A DNA stretch of 64,000 nucleotides from Xiphias gladius (taxonomy: Eukaryota > Chordata > Actinopteri > Istiophoriformes > Xiphiidae), in the NCBI RefSeq assembly GCF_016859285.1, contig NC_053410.1, positions 786,694 through 850,693 of the forward strand, written 5' to 3'. The notes under the pieces are model-generated. The model did no database searches. It was not told where the DNA came from and saw only the letters and a program-made list of their open reading frames with translations. Within the stretch, counting starts at the first letter, position 1. The number at the start of each line of letters is the position of its first letter. This document shows, piece by piece, positions 62,444 to 64,000 of the stretch. A program made the translations under genes and the position numbers.

Positions 62444-62499
62444 GTCTGTGGTAAATCCGGTGAGAGGAAACCAGCCCGGTCCGCGGATCCTCCTGAGCT

Positions 62500-62560
62500 C
62501 TGCCCTCGCACCTGTCTCCGTCCGTATTTAAGCCCATTATCCGGGGGCGGAGCCTCGACG
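62500..62560 (-). promoter_or_regulatory. elovl6-like core promoter, TATA-like plus GC box
   Basis: On the minus strand a GC box, CCGCCCCC (62550-62543), is followed by CTTAAATA (62532-62525), a TATA-like box, predicting a start near 62495-62500 and a 5'UTR of about 55 nt. Upstream CAGCTG and GTGACT motifs are present; no SREBP site was assigned. Confidence 0.55.
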
Positions 62561-62569
62561 AGTCACCTG

Positions 62570-63340
62570 TTGGCTGCTGCAGCTGTGGGATGGTTGGTTC
62601 TTTTTTCATTCATATTTTTACTGATCTTTTTTTTTTCTAACTTTTATTCCTGTTTGGACCATAAACAAATGAATAAAAATAAATGAAAGCGGAGAGACGG
62701 ATTAAAGTTCATACAAAACACGGCTGGTTTTACTGTGTGTACAGGGTTCAATTCCCTCAAGGAAACAAGGGTAAATATCCCGAGGAAACACAAACACATA
62801 AAAAAGAACCTCCGTGCTTCTGTCCGTCAGTTGTACAGAGTAGGAGACAACTGAGTCCATGTAAAAACCTCCGGGGGGCCAAGCTGATCCCTGGTCTGTT
62901 CTTCCAGGGTTTAACACATCGATCGTCATCACAGTCTCAAGGTGAAGCTCAGCTTCTCGGTGAAAGGTGCAGCCTGAGTCACGATGTTCGTCTCTGTCCG
63001 GGACCTGGACTTGGCAGGCCATTACCAGTCCGGCCACCCTCAGACCCCTCCAGGCCTGAATCCGTCCCCCGTTTCTGTTTGACGTGGACAGCAAACGTTG
63101 CTGAACGCAGGACTTTCACAGGAGTTTGACCCGTCGCATCCTGTTGCCCGTTTTACTTCAGTAAAACACCTGAACTCTGACCTCTTCCACCGCTGAGGTT
63201 CGCATCATGCGGGTCCAGGACGGGCCGATGAAGAGAGTCTGAGTCCGCCTGACAGATTCTGCTCAATCTGAAGCTCCACATCCGCAGTTTATCCCAGAGC
63301 AGAGAAGATTATCACGGAGTCCGATTCAGCTCGGTCTGAC
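62570..63340. other. Upstream flank of the elongase, no clear feature
   Basis: T-rich start (T near 62626-62635) then mixed sequence. Frames of 130 to 148 codons overlap on opposite strands but have no family resemblance. Confidence 0.45.
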
Positions 63341-63349
63341 ACCCTGTCG

Positions 63350-63470
63350 CTGGTGGAAAGTAACTGAGTACTTTTACTTTTTTTTACTGCACTACATTCA
63401 TCTGACAGCTGCAGTTGCTGCTTGACTTTTCGAATTAAGATTTTACATGTTCAAAATCACACGTTAAGTT
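63350..63470 (+). repeat. AGTACTTTTACT-type teleost repeat, end fragment
   Basis: GTGGAAAGTAACTGAGTACT, TTTACTGCACTACATTCATC and TGACAGCTGCAGTTGCTGCT, then AATTAAGATTTTACATG, match the family's 5' half. Confidence 0.75.
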
Positions 63471-63764
63471 TATAAAAACCCGGCTCACTACTAGAATAAA
63501 GAAGCGGTTTAGTTGCGTCTCCTTGTCCATCCAACCAAACAGCAACAGGACACGTAACTGTGACCAGATTAGGTTCCTACAGTTTAGTTGTACAGAAGCG
63601 TCGTTTCTAGGACACGGCGTCGTCTCGTCATGTCTCCGATGTCAGTGAAGTGTCTTCAACGAGACGCTTCTCTTCTCACATGGTTTCGGGCCCAAAGAGA
63701 TGAAATGATTTCACTAAAACTCAAAGATCAGATAAGTCCCCAAACTGAATCCAGATCGGATGGA

Positions 63765-63965
63765 TCACTTGGTTTTTTCTTCTTCTTTCCCATGAATCAT
63801 CTGACGACACCCCAGGTTCACCTGGTGACCCTCTGGAGGGGTCCGACCCCCGGGTTGGGAACCAGTGGACTGAACTCTCTCCCTGTCCTTGACGTAGCTA
63901 AAAGCAGCTTCACCCGGAGCAGCTCCAACAGTAAAACGCTGCCGAAGCCTCCGTGACTCAGGATC
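63765..63965 (-). mobile_element. hAT-like dispersed repeat, copy B (inverted to copy A)
   Basis: The reverse complement reads GGAGGCTTCGGCAGCGTTTT, TTTTAGCTACGTCAAGGACA, CACTGGTTCCCAACCCGGGG and GATGATTCATGGGAAAGAAG, the same order as 150-345. It has an extra CACCAGGTGAACCTGGGGT insertion relative to copy A. Confidence 0.65.
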
Positions 63966-64000
63966 AATGAGACCAGTCACAGGAGACAGGTCCCTGCACA

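Overview
The window is a piece of a teleost fish nuclear genome. The evidence is three intron-rich vertebrate genes, dense CA/GT microsatellites, and many teleost-type interspersed repeats: Tc1/mariner relics, an L2-like LINE, a Penelope-like element and several short non-autonomous families. No rRNA, tRNA, CRISPR array, prokaryotic operon or viral gene was seen. The species cannot be named from this sequence alone.

Layout. (1) From the left edge to about 46.1 kb, on the minus strand, lies ninein-like (ninl), a centrosomal/ciliary coiled-coil protein with EF-hands. I traced one 5'UTR exon and 25 coding exons, whose reading frame stays open through every junction for 1,524 codons. The 3' end of the gene lies beyond the left edge. 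Its introns hold almost all the repeats in the left two thirds of the window, including a ~500 bp GT array. (2) From about 47.8 to 55.3 kb, on the plus strand and head-to-head with ninl across ~1.7 kb, lies aifm2/fsp1. It has one 5'UTR exon and eight coding exons for a 374-residue flavoprotein that regenerates reduced quinones at membranes and limits lipid peroxidation. (3) From about 55.3 to 62.5 kb, on the minus strand and tail-to-tail with aifm2, lies an elovl6-like fatty-acid elongase of four exons and 273 residues. It has a recognisable TATA/GC-box promoter and a ~2.2 kb 3'UTR. (4) From 62.57 to 64.0 kb is upstream flank containing only repeats.

The genes have no obvious joint pathway. 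ninl works in microtubule anchoring and ciliary transport, aifm2 in membrane redox defence and elovl6-like in lipid synthesis, though the last two both bear on membrane lipids. The human counterparts lie on different chromosomes, so the linkage is a fish-side arrangement.

I found no clear evidence for a previously undescribed system. The most notable items are: a 1.5 kb single coiled-coil exon in ninl with a weak exit donor and a possible short-tail isoform; a TATA-containing plus-strand start exon (ATG directly followed by a splice donor) inside ninl intron 3-4; convergent poly(A) signals shared by aifm2 and the elongase; large inverted CA/GT arrays; and two inverted copies of one dispersed repeat at the two edges of the window. 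All gene models were derived by eye from the sequence and from remembered family sequences; no database search was run.
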